DNA of 57,427 bases from Gammaproteobacteria bacterium (lineage in GTDB: Bacteria > Pseudomonadota > Gammaproteobacteria > Nitrosococcales > Methylophagaceae): the NCBI GenBank assembly GCA_014859375.1, contig JACUUH010000010.1:1-57427 (forward strand). The letters are read 5' to 3'. This document shows positions 10,520-21,696 of the stretch, piece after piece. The notes under the pieces were generated by a model that was not told the DNA's origin, ran no database searches, and saw only the letters and a program-made list of their open reading frames with translations. Positions within the stretch are counted from its first letter, which is position 1, and each line of letters starts with the position of its first letter. The translations under genes were made by a program, and so were the position numbers.

Positions 10520-12061
10520 TTACCAACTGCCGGTGGTTTTAAAGCTCTTAATCGCATCACTCATTGCGTTAGCGATATCGTCATTAAAGTCACCTTTTTC
10601 GTTAATTTTAGCCATTAAGTCAGCATGATTAGATTTCATGTTAGACAGTAACGCAGCTTCGAAAGAACCTACTTTATCAACTGCCACATCATCAATAAAA
10701 CCTTCGTTAGCTGCGAACAATGACACCGCCATTTCAGCAATTGATAAAGGCTGATATTGGCCTTGTTTCATCAATTCTGTTACGCGTTGACCACGTTGAA
10801 TTTGGCTACGAGTTGCTTCATCAAGATCAGAAGCAAATTGAGCAAACGCAGCAAGTTCACGATATTGAGCTAAATCCAGACGTGTGCCACCACCTAATTT
10901 CTTAATGATCTTGGTTTGAGCCGCACCACCCACACGTGATACCGACAAACCAGCATTGATCGCTGGACGAATGCCTGAGTTAAACAGATCCGTTTCCAAG
11001 AAAATTTGACCGTCAGTAATCGAAATTACGTTAGTTGGTACGAATGCAGATACGTCACCCGCTTGTGTTTCGATGATAGGTAATGCAGTTAACGAACCTG
11101 TTTTACCTTTAACTTCACCGTTAGTTGCTTTTTCAACATAATCAGCGCTTACACGTGATGCACGTTCTAATAAACGTGAGTGAATGTAGAAAACGTCACC
11201 AGGATAGGCTTCGCGACCAGGTGGACGACGTAACAACAATGATACTTGGCGATAAGCCCAAGCTTGTTTGGTTAAATCATCATAAATAATTAACGCATCT
11301 TCACCTTTATCACGGAAGTATTCACCCATTGAGCAACCGGCATAAGGTGCAATAAATTGAAGTGCCGCTGAATCAGAAGCAGAAGCCGCAACGATTATTG
11401 TATGAGCTAACGCACCGTGTTCTTCTAATTTACGCACTACGTTTGCAATAGAGGAGGCTTTTTGACCAATCGCAACATAGATACATTTAACGCCTGTACC
11501 TTTTTGGTTGATGATGGCATCGATTGCAATAGCAGTTTTACCTGTTTGACGGTCACCGATAATCAACTCACGTTGACCACGACCTACAGGGATCATCGCA
11601 TCAACTGATTTCAAACCTAGTTGTAAAGGTTGGTCAACTGATTGACGAGAGATAACGCCTGGCGCTACTTTCTCAATCGGTGCTGTACCTTGACTTACGA
11701 TGTCACCCTTACCATCAATTGGGTTACCTAAAGAGTCAACAACGCGACCCAATAGACCTTCGCCAACTGGTACTTCTAAAATACGACCCGTACATTTAAC
11801 ACTGTCACCTTCAGTGATGTGTTGGTATGGACCTAACACCACTGCACCGACGGTGTCGCGCTCTAAGTTTAACGCCATACCGTATGTGTTACCTGGGAAC
11901 TCTAGCATTTCCCCAGCCATTACATCGGCTAAACCATGTACACGTACGATACCATCGGTTACACCAACAACAGTACCTTCTGTGCGTGCTTCAGTTGCCC
12001 CATCAAAGCTTTCAATACGCTTTTTGATTAGGTCACTGATTTCTGCTGAATTCAGTTGCAT
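10520..12061 (-). CDS. atpA: ATP synthase F1 alpha subunit
   Basis: 513-residue non-catalytic nucleotide-binding subunit of the F1 head. It has the beta-barrel N terminus, P-loop GDRQTGKT at 169-176, and the conserved [17 protein letters not shown] stretch near 370. Full length, and in the standard order between atpH and atpG. Confidence 0.98.
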   Translation of the reverse strand: MQLNSAEISDLIKKRIESFDGATEARTEGTVVGVTDGIVRVHGLADVMAGEMLEFPGNTYGMALNLERDTVGAVVLGPYQHITEGDSVKCTGRILEVPVGEGLLGRVVDSLGNPIDGKGDIVSQGTAPIEKVAPGVISRQSVDQPLQLGLKSVDAMIPVGRGQRELIIGDRQTGKTAIAIDAIINQKGTGVKCIYVAIGQKASSIANVVRKLEEHGALAHTIIVAASASDSAALQFIAPYAGCSMGEYFRDKGEDALIIYDDLTKQAWAYRQVSLLLRRPPGREAYPGDVFYIHSRLLERASRVSADYVEKATNGEVKGKTGSLTALPIIETQAGDVSAFVPTNVISITDGQIFLETDLFNSGIRPAINAGLSVSRVGGAAQTKIIKKLGGGTRLDLAQYRELAAFAQFASDLDEATRSQIQRGQRVTELMKQGQYQPLSIAEMAVSLFAANEGFIDDVAVDKVGSFEAALLSNMKSNHADLMAKINEKGDFNDDIANAMSDAIKSFKTTGSW

Positions 12062-12085
12062 CTCTGTTTCCTCTAAAAACTGGTG

Positions 12086-12619
12086 CTAAATAATAGCTTG
12101 TGCCAGTCTGTTCAGTTTACCCAAGGCAGATCCATCAATAATCAGATCACCTGCGCGAATAATTGCCCCACCTAACAAGCTTTCATCAACACTGCTATTG
12201 AGCGTGACATCTCTACCAAAACGTTGTTTCAACGCTGTAGCGATTTTTTGTTCTTGTTCCGGTGTTAATGCTCGTGATGACGTTACATCTGCGACCATTG
12301 TTTGTTCTGCTTCTGCTCGTAATTGTTCAAAAAGTACGGCAATATCAGCCAAAATCATGAGACGATTCTTTTCAGCTAACAATGCTAGAAAGTTACGGCC
12401 TTCAACCGACAGTAACTCACCTGCAATATCAGCCAACAATGTGATTACTTGCTCATCACTGACCGCTGGGCTTGTAATTATGGACTGCATTTTGGGATCT
12501 GCTACACATAGCGACAACGTCGCCAGTAGATCAGACCAAGCTTTCAACTCGCTTTTTTCATGTGCAATTGCAAACACTGCATTTGCATAAGGACGAGCGA
12601 TAGTTATTGCTTCAGCCAT
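12086..12619 (-). CDS. atpH: ATP synthase F1 delta subunit
   Basis: 177-residue peripheral-stalk subunit joining F1 to the b subunits. The family phrases ARPYANAVFAIA at the N terminus and LLGGAIIRAGDLIIDGSALGKL near the C terminus are present. It lies between atpF and atpA with short gaps. Confidence 0.96.
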   Translation of the reverse strand: MAEAITIARPYANAVFAIAHEKSELKAWSDLLATLSLCVADPKMQSIITSPAVSDEQVITLLADIAGELLSVEGRNFLALLAEKNRLMILADIAVLFEQLRAEAEQTMVADVTSSRALTPEQEQKIATALKQRFGRDVTLNSSVDESLLGGAIIRAGDLIIDGSALGKLNRLAQAII

Positions 12620-12631
12620 CCGAAAGTTCCT

Positions 12632-13102
12632 CTAGATCCGGCTTACCAATTCTTCTAACAAATCGGTATGCGCTTTGTCATCAATTTCACGACCAAGAAT
12701 CTTAGCCGCACCAGCCAAAGCCACACTACCTACTTGTGATCTAAGCTCATCTTTTGCGCGATTTGCTTCTTGTTCAATTTCTGCTCTGGCAGAAGTCAAA
12801 ATACGATCACCTTCGACACGTGCACTATCTTTAGACTCATCCACAATTTCGTTACCACGACGTTGTGCTTGCGAAATAATTTCATTCGCTTGCTCTTTAG
12901 CTTCGTGAATAACTTGTTGTGCACGCTTCTCAGCCAATTCTTGTTCATGCTTGCCGCGTTCTGCAGCAGCCAAACCATCCGCAATTTTCTTTTTACGGTC
13001 ATCAAGGGCTTGCATAATCGGTGGCCACACATATTTCATGCAGAAGCCAATGAATAGCAAAAACGCGATTGCTTGACCGATTAAGGTTGCATTGATATTC
13101 AT
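12632..13102 (-). CDS. atpF: ATP synthase Fo b subunit
   Basis: 156-residue peripheral-stalk subunit. One N-terminal membrane helix (about residues 5-25) is followed by a long charged helix rich in Ala, Glu, Lys and Arg that forms the stator coiled coil. [18 protein letters not shown] is typical for gammaproteobacterial AtpF. Positioned between atpE and atpH. Confidence 0.96.
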   Translation of the reverse strand: MNINATLIGQAIAFLLFIGFCMKYVWPPIMQALDDRKKKIADGLAAAERGKHEQELAEKRAQQVIHEAKEQANEIISQAQRRGNEIVDESKDSARVEGDRILTSARAEIEQEANRAKDELRSQVGSVALAGAAKILGREIDDKAHTDLLEELVSRI

Positions 13103-13148
13103 GCCTATACCTCTTCTTTATCGCAATACTGTTTAAATGTAATGTCTA

Positions 13149-13391
<243 letters not shown>

Positions 13392-13439
13392 CTATCAATA
13401 ATCTAACTATAAAAAATAATCGTAAAACGTGTTCAAACT

Positions 13440-14725
<1,286 letters not shown>

Positions 14726-14762
14726 CTCTCGCCGGAATTATTTTGTGTATAGCAAACCACGC

Positions 14763-14792
14763 ATTATATAGACCTACCGATTGGTGGGTCAA
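14763..14792 (-). promoter_or_regulatory. Sigma-70-type promoter of the atp operon
   Basis: On the minus strand: TTGACC (plus-strand 14787-14792), an 18-base spacer, and a perfect TATAAT (14763-14768), about 38 bases before atpI. Only one base of the -35 box differs from consensus. Confidence 0.8.
14771..14790. promoter_or_regulatory. 20-bp dyad overlapping the atp promoter
   Basis: GACCTACC and GGTGGGTC face each other across GATT with 7 of 8 pairs matching. The dyad fills the spacer and part of the -35 box of the atp promoter, a position suited to a repressor. No T-run follows, so it is unlikely to terminate parAB transcripts. Confidence 0.4.
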
Positions 14793-14806
14793 TGGAATTT
14801 ATTGAT

Positions 14807-15667
14807 TTAAGTCAATCTTTTGGCCAGTTTTCGCAACCCTTCCAAATCATTATAGTCAATGACCAGTTTGCCTTTGCCATTTCTGCCGTGCTTAACAGTC
14901 ACTTTATCGCCTAACTTATCACTCATTTGTTTTTCAATTTTTTCAAGCTCTTCGATGACAGCTGTGAGCTTACTAGGCACTTCTTTTATTGGTTTTTGTA
15001 AGCGACGAATTAGGTGTTCCGTTTCACGAACCGATAAGCCTTTTTCTACGATCTGTTTAGCTGTATCTGATTGCAGTTCACCTTCTAGTGCCAACAGTGC
15101 TCTGGCGTGACCCATTTCCAGATCACAATTTTCAACTAGGCGTTTGACATCCTCATTTAAGTTTCTCAACCGTAATAAATTAGAGACCGCAGCGCGTGAT
15201 CGCCCAACCGCTTCGGCCGCTTCTTGATGGGTCATCGAAAATTCTTCACGCAAACGGAATAAGGCATTGGCCTCTTCCATCGGATTAAGATTTTCGCGCT
15301 GGATATTTTCAATCAGAGCCATTGCAATCGCACTCCGATCAGATACATCTCTGACTAAAGCAGGAATTAGCTCTAACTGGGCAATTTTGCAGGCACGCCA
15401 ACGACGTTCGCCCGCAATAATCTCATAGCGTCCATCGCTAACGGGTCGGACAACGATTGGTTGGACTAGGCCTTGCGCCCTAATAGAGTCGGCCAATTCA
15501 TCTAATGATTCTTGTGACATATCGACACGAGGCTGATATTTACCCGGCTGAATGATATCCAGAGGAAAATATTGCAAACTATCATCCAGGCTTGTGTCAT
15601 CATCATGATTCACATCTGATAACAATGCATCCAAGCCCCTACCCAAACCTCTTTTTTTGATAGCCAT
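14807..15667 (-). CDS. parB: Chromosome partitioning protein ParB
   Basis: 286-residue parS-binding CTPase for chromosome segregation. The N-terminal GLGRGLDALL motif contacts ParA. The ParB/Srx core carries GERRWRA near residue 88. The helix-turn-helix region (MTHQEAAEAVGRSRAAVSNLLRL, about 140-165) and a C-terminal dimerisation domain follow. It lies 12 bases behind parA. I did not find a convincing parS in the window. Confidence 0.96.
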   Translation of the reverse strand: MAIKKRGLGRGLDALLSDVNHDDDTSLDDSLQYFPLDIIQPGKYQPRVDMSQESLDELADSIRAQGLVQPIVVRPVSDGRYEIIAGERRWRACKIAQLELIPALVRDVSDRSAIAMALIENIQRENLNPMEEANALFRLREEFSMTHQEAAEAVGRSRAAVSNLLRLRNLNEDVKRLVENCDLEMGHARALLALEGELQSDTAKQIVEKGLSVRETEHLIRRLQKPIKEVPSKLTAVIEELEKIEKQMSDKLGDKVTVKHGRNGKGKLVIDYNDLEGLRKLAKRLT

Positions 15668-15679
15668 TCGTTTGCCTGT

Positions 15680-16459
15680 CTAGTTCGAATTAAGTATTTT
15701 TTCTCGGCGCATAAACTCACTTGCTAACGCCATATATGCTATTGAACCACGCGATGTCCGATCATAACTTATAACTGGTATACCATGACTAGGTGCTTCA
15801 GCCAAACGTACATTTCGTGGAATAATCGAGTGAAATATTTTTTTCTGAAAATGTGTAATTAATTGTCTTGAAACTTGATTTGCAAGATTATTACGTGCAT
15901 CAAACATGGTGCGAACCAAACCGCTAATCTCTAAAGCCGGATTTGCTCTTTGTTTGACGCGTTCTATTGTTTTCAGTAATGATGATAATCCTTCCAAAGC
16001 ATAATATTCACACTGAATAGGAATGATGACACCTTTAGAAGCAACTAAGGCATTAACGGTTAGCATGCTCAATGACGGTGGACAATCAATCAAAATGTAG
16101 TCGTATTTTTCTCGTGTTGACTCCAACGCTAGACGCAATCGATGTTCACGTAATTTCACTTCGAGTAACTCAACTTCAGCAGCGGTTAAATCAGCATTGG
16201 TGGGCATAACATCAAATGTTAAACCTTCCGGTCTGATGATAGCATCGGACGCTTTTACTGCTGTTGTAATAACGTCATAACTGCTAACGTCAAGGCTATC
16301 TTTATCAACGCCGCATCCAGTGCTGGCATTACCTTGTGGATCTAAATCAATTAACAATACTTTTTTTGAACTGTCAGCTAATGCTGCGGCTAGATTAACG
16401 CTAGTCGTTGTTTTACCTACGCCGCCTTTTTGATTTGTCACCGCAAAAATATTGCCCAT
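15680..16459 (-). CDS. parA: Chromosome partitioning ATPase ParA (Soj)
   Basis: 259-residue Walker-type ATPase that moves ParB-parS complexes over the nucleoid. Deviant Walker A KGGVGKTT is at about 11-18, and YDYILIDCPPSL is the Walker B region. The conserved order mnmG-rsmG-parA-parB supports a chromosomal and not a plasmid ParA. Confidence 0.97.
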   Translation of the reverse strand: MGNIFAVTNQKGGVGKTTTSVNLAAALADSSKKVLLIDLDPQGNASTGCGVDKDSLDVSSYDVITTAVKASDAIIRPEGLTFDVMPTNADLTAAEVELLEVKLREHRLRLALESTREKYDYILIDCPPSLSMLTVNALVASKGVIIPIQCEYYALEGLSSLLKTIERVKQRANPALEISGLVRTMFDARNNLANQVSRQLITHFQKKIFHSIIPRNVRLAEAPSHGIPVISYDRTSRGSIAYMALASEFMRREKILNSN

Positions 16460-16470
16460 TCCACTTAGCC

Positions 16471-17097
16471 TTAATTTTTAATCAACCTAACCAGATGACG
16501 CTCTGCTGAACAGTCCGGCACATTCAATTTTACAACATCCATTAACTTAAATTGATCGTTGATGGTGCTTAGCTCTTCGGTCGGATAGAGACCTTTCATC
16601 AATAATAAACAGCCTGCATCATCGCAATGTCTGCCTGTTAAATCAATAATGTCTTCAATAGTCGCAAAAGCACGTGCCGTAATCATTGCAAATTTCGGAA
16701 GTTGCGCTTGTTCAACACGCGCATGTACTACTGTTATGTTTGTTAGTGCTAACTCTGCTTTTGCCTGCTGTAAAAATCGTGTCTTCTTTGAGTTTGTATC
16801 TAACAAGGTTACAGCAATATCTGGTCGAACAATGGCTATTGGAATGCCCGGCAAACCTGCACCAGTACCTACATCAAGCAATGACTCGCCTGTTAGATAG
16901 GGCTCTATTGCCAAGCTATCTAATATATGTCGACTAATCATCTGATCGGCATCACGCACTGATGTCAGGTTATAGACCTTATTCCATTTCACCAGCAAAG
17001 CAACATAGGCTAGCAATTGGTGTAATTGCTCATCATTTAATGAAAGCGTTAGCGCCTTACACCCCTGATCTAACTGTTCAAGCAGTTTATTATCCAT
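16471..17097 (-). CDS. rsmG: 16S rRNA (guanine527-N7)-methyltransferase
   Basis: SAM-dependent methyltransferase of the 30S subunit, about 208 residues from ATG at 17097. The SAM motif LLDVGTGAGLPGIPIA and the NLTSVRD stretch identify it. An open frame extends upstream to a GTG at 17130 inside mnmG, but the ATG four bases after the mnmG stop is the better start. Neither has a strong ribosome site, so coupling to mnmG is likely. Confidence 0.95.
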   Translation of the reverse strand: MDNKLLEQLDQGCKALTLSLNDEQLHQLLAYVALLVKWNKVYNLTSVRDADQMISRHILDSLAIEPYLTGESLLDVGTGAGLPGIPIAIVRPDIAVTLLDTNSKKTRFLQQAKAELALTNITVVHARVEQAQLPKFAMITARAFATIEDIIDLTGRHCDDAGCLLLMKGLYPTEELSTINDQFKLMDVVKLNVPDCSAERHLVRLIKN

Positions 17098-17101
17098 ATA
17101 T

Positions 17102-18988
17102 TCAGCTTGCTTCGCGCTGGTTATCGCCACGTTTTAGATGAACCAAAAGCAAGGATACTGCGGCAGGCGTCACACCTGAAATACGTGCGGCTTGCCCCAA
17201 ACTGTTAGGTCGCGTTTGTTCTAGTTTTTCACGTACTTCATTTGATAAGCCACGTACATTTTTGTAATCCAAATCACTCGGTAATCGCGTTGTTTCATGT
17301 CTCAACAGCCGTTCAATTTCATTTTTTTGTCTATTGATATAGCCGGCATATTTGGTATGAATAGTCACTTGTTCAGCAACTTCATCTGCCACATTAAGCT
17401 CTTCACCCGCTAATGACAGCAGACTTTGATAATCAACATTTGGACGGCGTAATAAGTCTAAAGCAGAAGCAACTTTATTTAATGGTTCACCAAGTAATTG
17501 CTCAGCTAAGGTTTGATCCACTTTTTCAGGGACAAATTTCATTGCCTCTAACCGACTGGTTTCTTTTGCCACTGCCTCACGTTTTGCAGTAAACACGGCC
17601 CAGCGTTCATCATCGACAACACCAAGTTCTCGCCCTTTTTCAGTTAGACGCATATCGGCATTGTCTTCACGTAATAACAAGCGATATTCAGCACGGCTGG
17701 TAAACATACGATATGGCTCACGTGTGCCGGCGGTAATCAAATCATCGATCATGACACCGATATACGCCTGATCACGACGAGGGAACCACTGTTCCAAGCC
17801 TCGCGCTTGTAAACCTGCATTTAAACCAGCGATCAGGCCTTGTGCTGCCGCTTCTTCGTAGCCGGTTGTACCGTTAATTTGTCCTGCAAAGAACAAACCT
17901 GCCATGTGTTTAGTTTCGAGCCACGGCTGTAAATCACGTGGGTCAAAAAAGTCATATTCAATTGCATAACCTGGCCGCGTGATGTGTGCATTTTCCAGGC
18001 CTTTCATTGATCGAACAATGTCATATTGCACATCAAACGGCAAACTTGTTGAAATACCGTTAGGATAAACTTCACCGCAATCCAAGCCTTCTGGTTCTAA
18101 AAATATTTGATGTGATTGCCTGTCAGCAAATCGAACGACTTTATCTTCAATCGATGGACAGTAACGCGGACCAATACCTTCAATCTCACCACTGTACATG
18201 GGTGATCTGTCTAAATTATTTCGAATAACATCATGCGTTTTTTCATTGGTATGTGTGATGTAACACGAAATTTGTTCAGGATGATCGGAGCGCTTACCTA
18301 AAAATGAAAATACCGGTGTTGGTGTATCCCCCGGTTGTTCTGTTAAACCTGAAAAATCAATCGAATTTGTCGCTATGCGTGGTGGTGTACCTGTTTTTAA
18401 ACGATCAACTCGAAAAGGCAAAGCACGTAAGCGTTGAGACAATGCAATTGATGCGGGATCGCCAGCGCGTCCCCCTTGATGATTTTGTAATCCAATATGA
18501 ATCAAACCACCCAAGAAAGTACCAACCGTCAGCACCACTGTTTTGGCAGAAAAACGTAGGCCAGCTTGGGTTACAACGCCAACAACACGATCATTTTCAA
18601 CGACTAAATCATCCACAGTTTGTTGAAATAAATACAGATTTGGTTGTTTTTCTAAATAACTTCTTACAGCGGCTTTATAACGAACACGATCGGCTTGGGC
18701 ACGCGTTGCTCTAACCGCAGGCCCCTTACTCGCATTCAAAATACGAAATTGAATACCACCTCGATCTGCGGCTTGGGCCATGATACCGCCTAATGCATCG
18801 ATTTCTTTAACCAGATGGCCTTTTCCGATCCCACCAATCGCAGGATTACAACTCATTTGGCCCAACGTTTCGATATTTTGAGTTAGCAACATGGTCTTAA
18901 CGCCCTGCCGCGCAGAAGCTAATGCAGCCTCTGTTCCAGCATGACCACCGCCAACAACAATGACATCGTAATGATCTTGGTAACTCAT
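17102..18988 (-). CDS. mnmG: tRNA uridine-5-carboxymethylaminomethyl modification enzyme MnmG (GidA)
   Basis: 628-residue FAD protein that with MnmE modifies U34 of certain tRNAs. The FAD motif [12 protein letters not shown] is at about 11-22. [22 protein letters not shown] and [16 protein letters not shown] are family signatures. It heads the mnmG-rsmG-parA-parB series. In many gammaproteobacteria this gene adjoins the replication origin, but the 164-bp upstream gap shows no DnaA boxes. Confidence 0.98.
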   Translation of the reverse strand: MSYQDHYDVIVVGGGHAGTEAALASARQGVKTMLLTQNIETLGQMSCNPAIGGIGKGHLVKEIDALGGIMAQAADRGGIQFRILNASKGPAVRATRAQADRVRYKAAVRSYLEKQPNLYLFQQTVDDLVVENDRVVGVVTQAGLRFSAKTVVLTVGTFLGGLIHIGLQNHQGGRAGDPASIALSQRLRALPFRVDRLKTGTPPRIATNSIDFSGLTEQPGDTPTPVFSFLGKRSDHPEQISCYITHTNEKTHDVIRNNLDRSPMYSGEIEGIGPRYCPSIEDKVVRFADRQSHQIFLEPEGLDCGEVYPNGISTSLPFDVQYDIVRSMKGLENAHITRPGYAIEYDFFDPRDLQPWLETKHMAGLFFAGQINGTTGYEEAAAQGLIAGLNAGLQARGLEQWFPRRDQAYIGVMIDDLITAGTREPYRMFTSRAEYRLLLREDNADMRLTEKGRELGVVDDERWAVFTAKREAVAKETSRLEAMKFVPEKVDQTLAEQLLGEPLNKVASALDLLRRPNVDYQSLLSLAGEELNVADEVAEQVTIHTKYAGYINRQKNEIERLLRHETTRLPSDLDYKNVRGLSNEVREKLEQTRPNSLGQAARISGVTPAAVSLLLVHLKRGDNQREAS

Positions 18989-19152
18989 AAAACACCAAAC
19001 AGCATAAAATTAATGACCGTGCATTTTAACATGCATGTCATAATATTGAGCCAAAATCTTTACCTTTCCGAGCATTCTTATGCAATCTAAGCTACTGAGC
19101 TCAAACATAATTCACTTATATGACCTTATACTGACTTTTAGGAAAAATTAGA

Positions 19153-19509
19153 ATGGAAAAAAACACCGGTATAAAGCGACTTTTTTATGCCACACTCTAT
19201 TCATGGCAGGGCTTTCGTTCTGCTTTAGCTAATGAATCCGCATTCCGACAAGAATTTGCAGCGACAATAGCCTTGGTCGCGTTGAGTTTTTATCTTGATG
19301 TAACTGGATTTGAACGTCTTGCGATGATAAGTAGTCTAGCTCTAATCCTAATCGTTGAACTATTGAACTCCGCGATTGAATGTGTTGTTGATCGAGTCAG
19401 TACAGATCGTCACACGCTATCTGGTCGCGCCAAAGACTATGGCTCGTTTGCTGTGTTAATAACGTTATTAGTAGCAATATCGACCTGGAGTTTGATACTG
19501 TTTAACTAG
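19153..19509 (+). CDS. dgkA: Diacylglycerol kinase
   Basis: 118-residue integral membrane enzyme that phosphorylates diacylglycerol for recycling during membrane-derived oligosaccharide or LPS modification. Three membrane helices and the signature [20 protein letters not shown] with its catalytic Glu are present, followed by [19 protein letters not shown] precedes the ATG. Its last 8 bases overlap the end of lgt on the other strand. Confidence 0.95.
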   Translation: MEKNTGIKRLFYATLYSWQGFRSALANESAFRQEFAATIALVALSFYLDVTGFERLAMISSLALILIVELLNSAIECVVDRVSTDRHTLSGRAKDYGSFAVLITLLVAISTWSLILFN

Positions 19510-20275
19510 CGCGACGATATGCGATCACAACAATAATGATGCCTGCCAGCATCATAGGCAATGATAAAATTTGCCCCATCGTCAACCAATCAGACCAAAA
19601 GTAACCATACTGCTGATCGGGTACTCGAACAAACTCTATTAAAAATCGGAAAACAGCATAAGCTATTAGAAATAGGCCGGATATTGCACCGGCAGGTCTG
19701 GGGCGAGCTGAAAATATCCATAAGATTATAAATAAAGCCAGTCCCTCCAGACACGCTTGATATAGTTGAGAAGGATGTCGTGCTAATGGTCCGCCTGCCG
19801 GAAATACCATCGCCCATGGTACATCACTGACTTTGCCCCATAACTCACCATTAATAAAGTTACCAATTCGGCCAAAAAACAAGCCTAATGGTACTAATGG
19901 CGCGATAAAATCACTGATCTCAAAATAGGTTTTGCCAGTTTTACGACTAAACCACCCAAAAGCAAGCAGCACACCTATCAAACCCCCATGAAATGACATG
20001 CCGCCTTGCCACACTTTAACAATATTGAATGGGTTCGCGATAGTATTAGCCAAATCATAAAATAAGGCATAGCCTAATCTGCCACCAATGATTACACCAA
20101 TCGCACCATAGAACAACATATCTTCAACCTGAGTTGCCGTCCAGCCAAAACGCGTTGCACGGATTTTGCCCAGCCACCATGCTGCAATAAAACCAGACAA
20201 ATACATTAGGCCATACCAATGTACCTGGATCGGGCCTAACGACAACGCAACAGGATCAATTTGTGGATATAACAT
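19502..20275 (-). CDS. lgt: Prolipoprotein diacylglyceryl transferase
   Basis: 257-residue inner-membrane enzyme that adds diacylglycerol from phosphatidylglycerol to the lipobox Cys of prolipoproteins. Seven or so membrane segments, the [12 protein letters not shown] motif and the signature [13 protein letters not shown] are visible. Several lipoproteins in the window are its expected substrates. It converges on dgkA with an 8-base overlap. Confidence 0.97.
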   Translation of the reverse strand: MLYPQIDPVALSLGPIQVHWYGLMYLSGFIAAWWLGKIRATRFGWTATQVEDMLFYGAIGVIIGGRLGYALFYDLANTIANPFNIVKVWQGGMSFHGGLIGVLLAFGWFSRKTGKTYFEISDFIAPLVPLGLFFGRIGNFINGELWGKVSDVPWAMVFPAGGPLARHPSQLYQACLEGLALFIILWIFSARPRPAGAISGLFLIAYAVFRFLIEFVRVPDQQYGYFWSDWLTMGQILSLPMMLAGIIIVVIAYRRAS

Positions 20276-20355
20276 TACGTAACCTGACTATTTTTAATGT
20301 CAGTAATCATATCAGCAAAATGTCACAAGGCCATTATTTCTATACTCATACTTTT

Positions 20356-20372
20356 CGCACAAATAAGGTGCA
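20356..20372 (+). promoter_or_regulatory. NtrC-type enhancer site 1
   Basis: CGCACA-N5-GGTGCA matches the NtrC palindrome TGCACC-N5-GGTGCA at 10 of 12 arm positions. It is centred about 130 bases upstream of the predicted start of the sigma-54 promoter and exactly 30 bases (about three helical turns) from site 2. Confidence 0.7.
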
Positions 20373-20385
20373 TACCACACCAAGC

Positions 20386-20402
20386 AGCACTTATTTTGTG
20401 CA
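20386..20402 (+). promoter_or_regulatory. NtrC-type enhancer site 2
   Basis: AGCACT-N5-TGTGCA keeps the GCAC/GTGC core at the right spacing (9 of 12 arm positions). It is centred about 100 bases upstream of the predicted transcription start, the usual place for a paired NtrC enhancer. Confidence 0.62.
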
Positions 20403-20467
20403 TCAAAACAACGTAAATCCCGACCAGAAATAACGTATCTATTTGTTTTTATTGTTAATTTAACGAA

Positions 20468-20483
20468 TGGCACACATTCTGCT
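20468..20483 (+). promoter_or_regulatory. Sigma-54 promoter of the TorF-glnK-amtB operon
   Basis: TGGCAC, five bases, then CTGCT. The invariant GG and GC are exactly 10 bases apart, and 14 of 16 positions match TGGCACG-N4-TTGCT. It lies about 94 bases upstream of the TorF-like porin start, with two NtrC-like sites at an enhancer distance. Predicted start of transcription is near 20494. Confidence 0.85.
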
Positions 20484-20576
20484 CTTACTGTTGCAGTCTG
20501 AATAAATAGTGTTGCAACGACGCAACATACATTCAAACGTTAATTTTGCATTCAACAAAATAGATGAGGGTTCAAA

Positions 20577-21284
20577 ATGAAATTGAAAAAATTATCAACC
20601 TTATACCTTACTGCAAGCACGTTATTCGCTGCTTCATCAGCCATGGCATGGGAAAGTGCTGATGGTGCATGGTCAACAAGTGCAAGCGTCGCTCTTAGTA
20701 CTGATTACATATGGCGTGGCGTTAGCCAAACTGATAACGAAGCAGCGATCTCTGGCAGTTTCGATATAGGTCATTCACGTGGTTTGTATGCTGGGGTTTG
20801 GGCTTCAAATGTTGATTTTGAAGCAACACCAGACAACGCGACGATTGAGGTAGATTACTATGCAGGCTTTGCAGGTGAGTTTGGTGGTTCAGGTGTCGGC
20901 TATGATATCGGGGCATTGTACTATGACTATCCAGATGCAGACTCAGCTGACTTTTTTGAGGTTTATGGCTCACTAAACTACAGCTTTATTACTGCCGGTA
21001 TTGCATATTCTGACGACGTCTTTGGTACTGACACAGACGCAACTTACTATACATTAGATGCGGGTTACGATATCGGAATGTTTAGCCTGGCAGCAGGTAT
21101 CGGCTACTATGATTTTGATGATGAAGTGGCTGCTGGTTTAGACAGTTACACCAGCTATCATGTTGGTGTGTCAACTGAACTCGCTGGTTTCGGTTTAGAT
21201 TTATCTTACTACGACGTCGATGATAACGCCATTTCAGATGCCTCGTCTGACAACATTGTATTCACACTCTCTAAATCAATGTAA
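20577..21284 (+). CDS. TorF family putative porin
   Basis: 235 residues: signal peptide (residues 1-24, cut after SAMA), then alternating aromatic and small residues typical of a beta-barrel, with the family opening SVALSTDYIWRGVSQTDNEAA and an aromatic-rich C terminus ending SLSKSM-like, as outer-membrane proteins do. It belongs to the TIGR02001/PF09694 group, whose substrate is not established. It leads glnK-amtB (55-base gap) behind a sigma-54/NtrC control region, so a role in letting ammonium, urea, amines or another nitrogen source cross the outer membrane is my inference. Confidence 0.85.
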   Translation: MKLKKLSTLYLTASTLFAASSAMAWESADGAWSTSASVALSTDYIWRGVSQTDNEAAISGSFDIGHSRGLYAGVWASNVDFEATPDNATIEVDYYAGFAGEFGGSGVGYDIGALYYDYPDADSADFFEVYGSLNYSFITAGIAYSDDVFGTDTDATYYTLDAGYDIGMFSLAAGIGYYDFDDEVAAGLDSYTSYHVGVSTELAGFGLDLSYYDVDDNAISDASSDNIVFTLSKSM

Positions 21285-21336
21285 TAGTGCTCGGCTAGCC
21301 TTTTTTTCCAGGGTGGGCCATTTTTTGAAGGAATAA

Positions 21337-21678
<342 letters not shown>

Positions 21679-21696
21679 GTTCTAGGAGTTAAAATA

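Noticed and set aside
15015-15040. parS-like half site (GTTTCACG) inside parB
   Set aside because: Only one half of the TGTTTCACGTGAAACA palindrome matches; a similar weak match at about 17290 also fails.
18989-19152. Replication origin upstream of mnmG
   Set aside because: Gene order is origin-like, but I find no TTATCCACA-type DnaA boxes, 13-mers or dnaA in this gap or elsewhere in the window.
20312-20536. Minus-strand Cys-rich frame of about 75 residues between lgt and the porin
   Set aside because: It starts only with TTG, has no ribosome site and covers the NtrC/sigma-54 control region read on the other strand.
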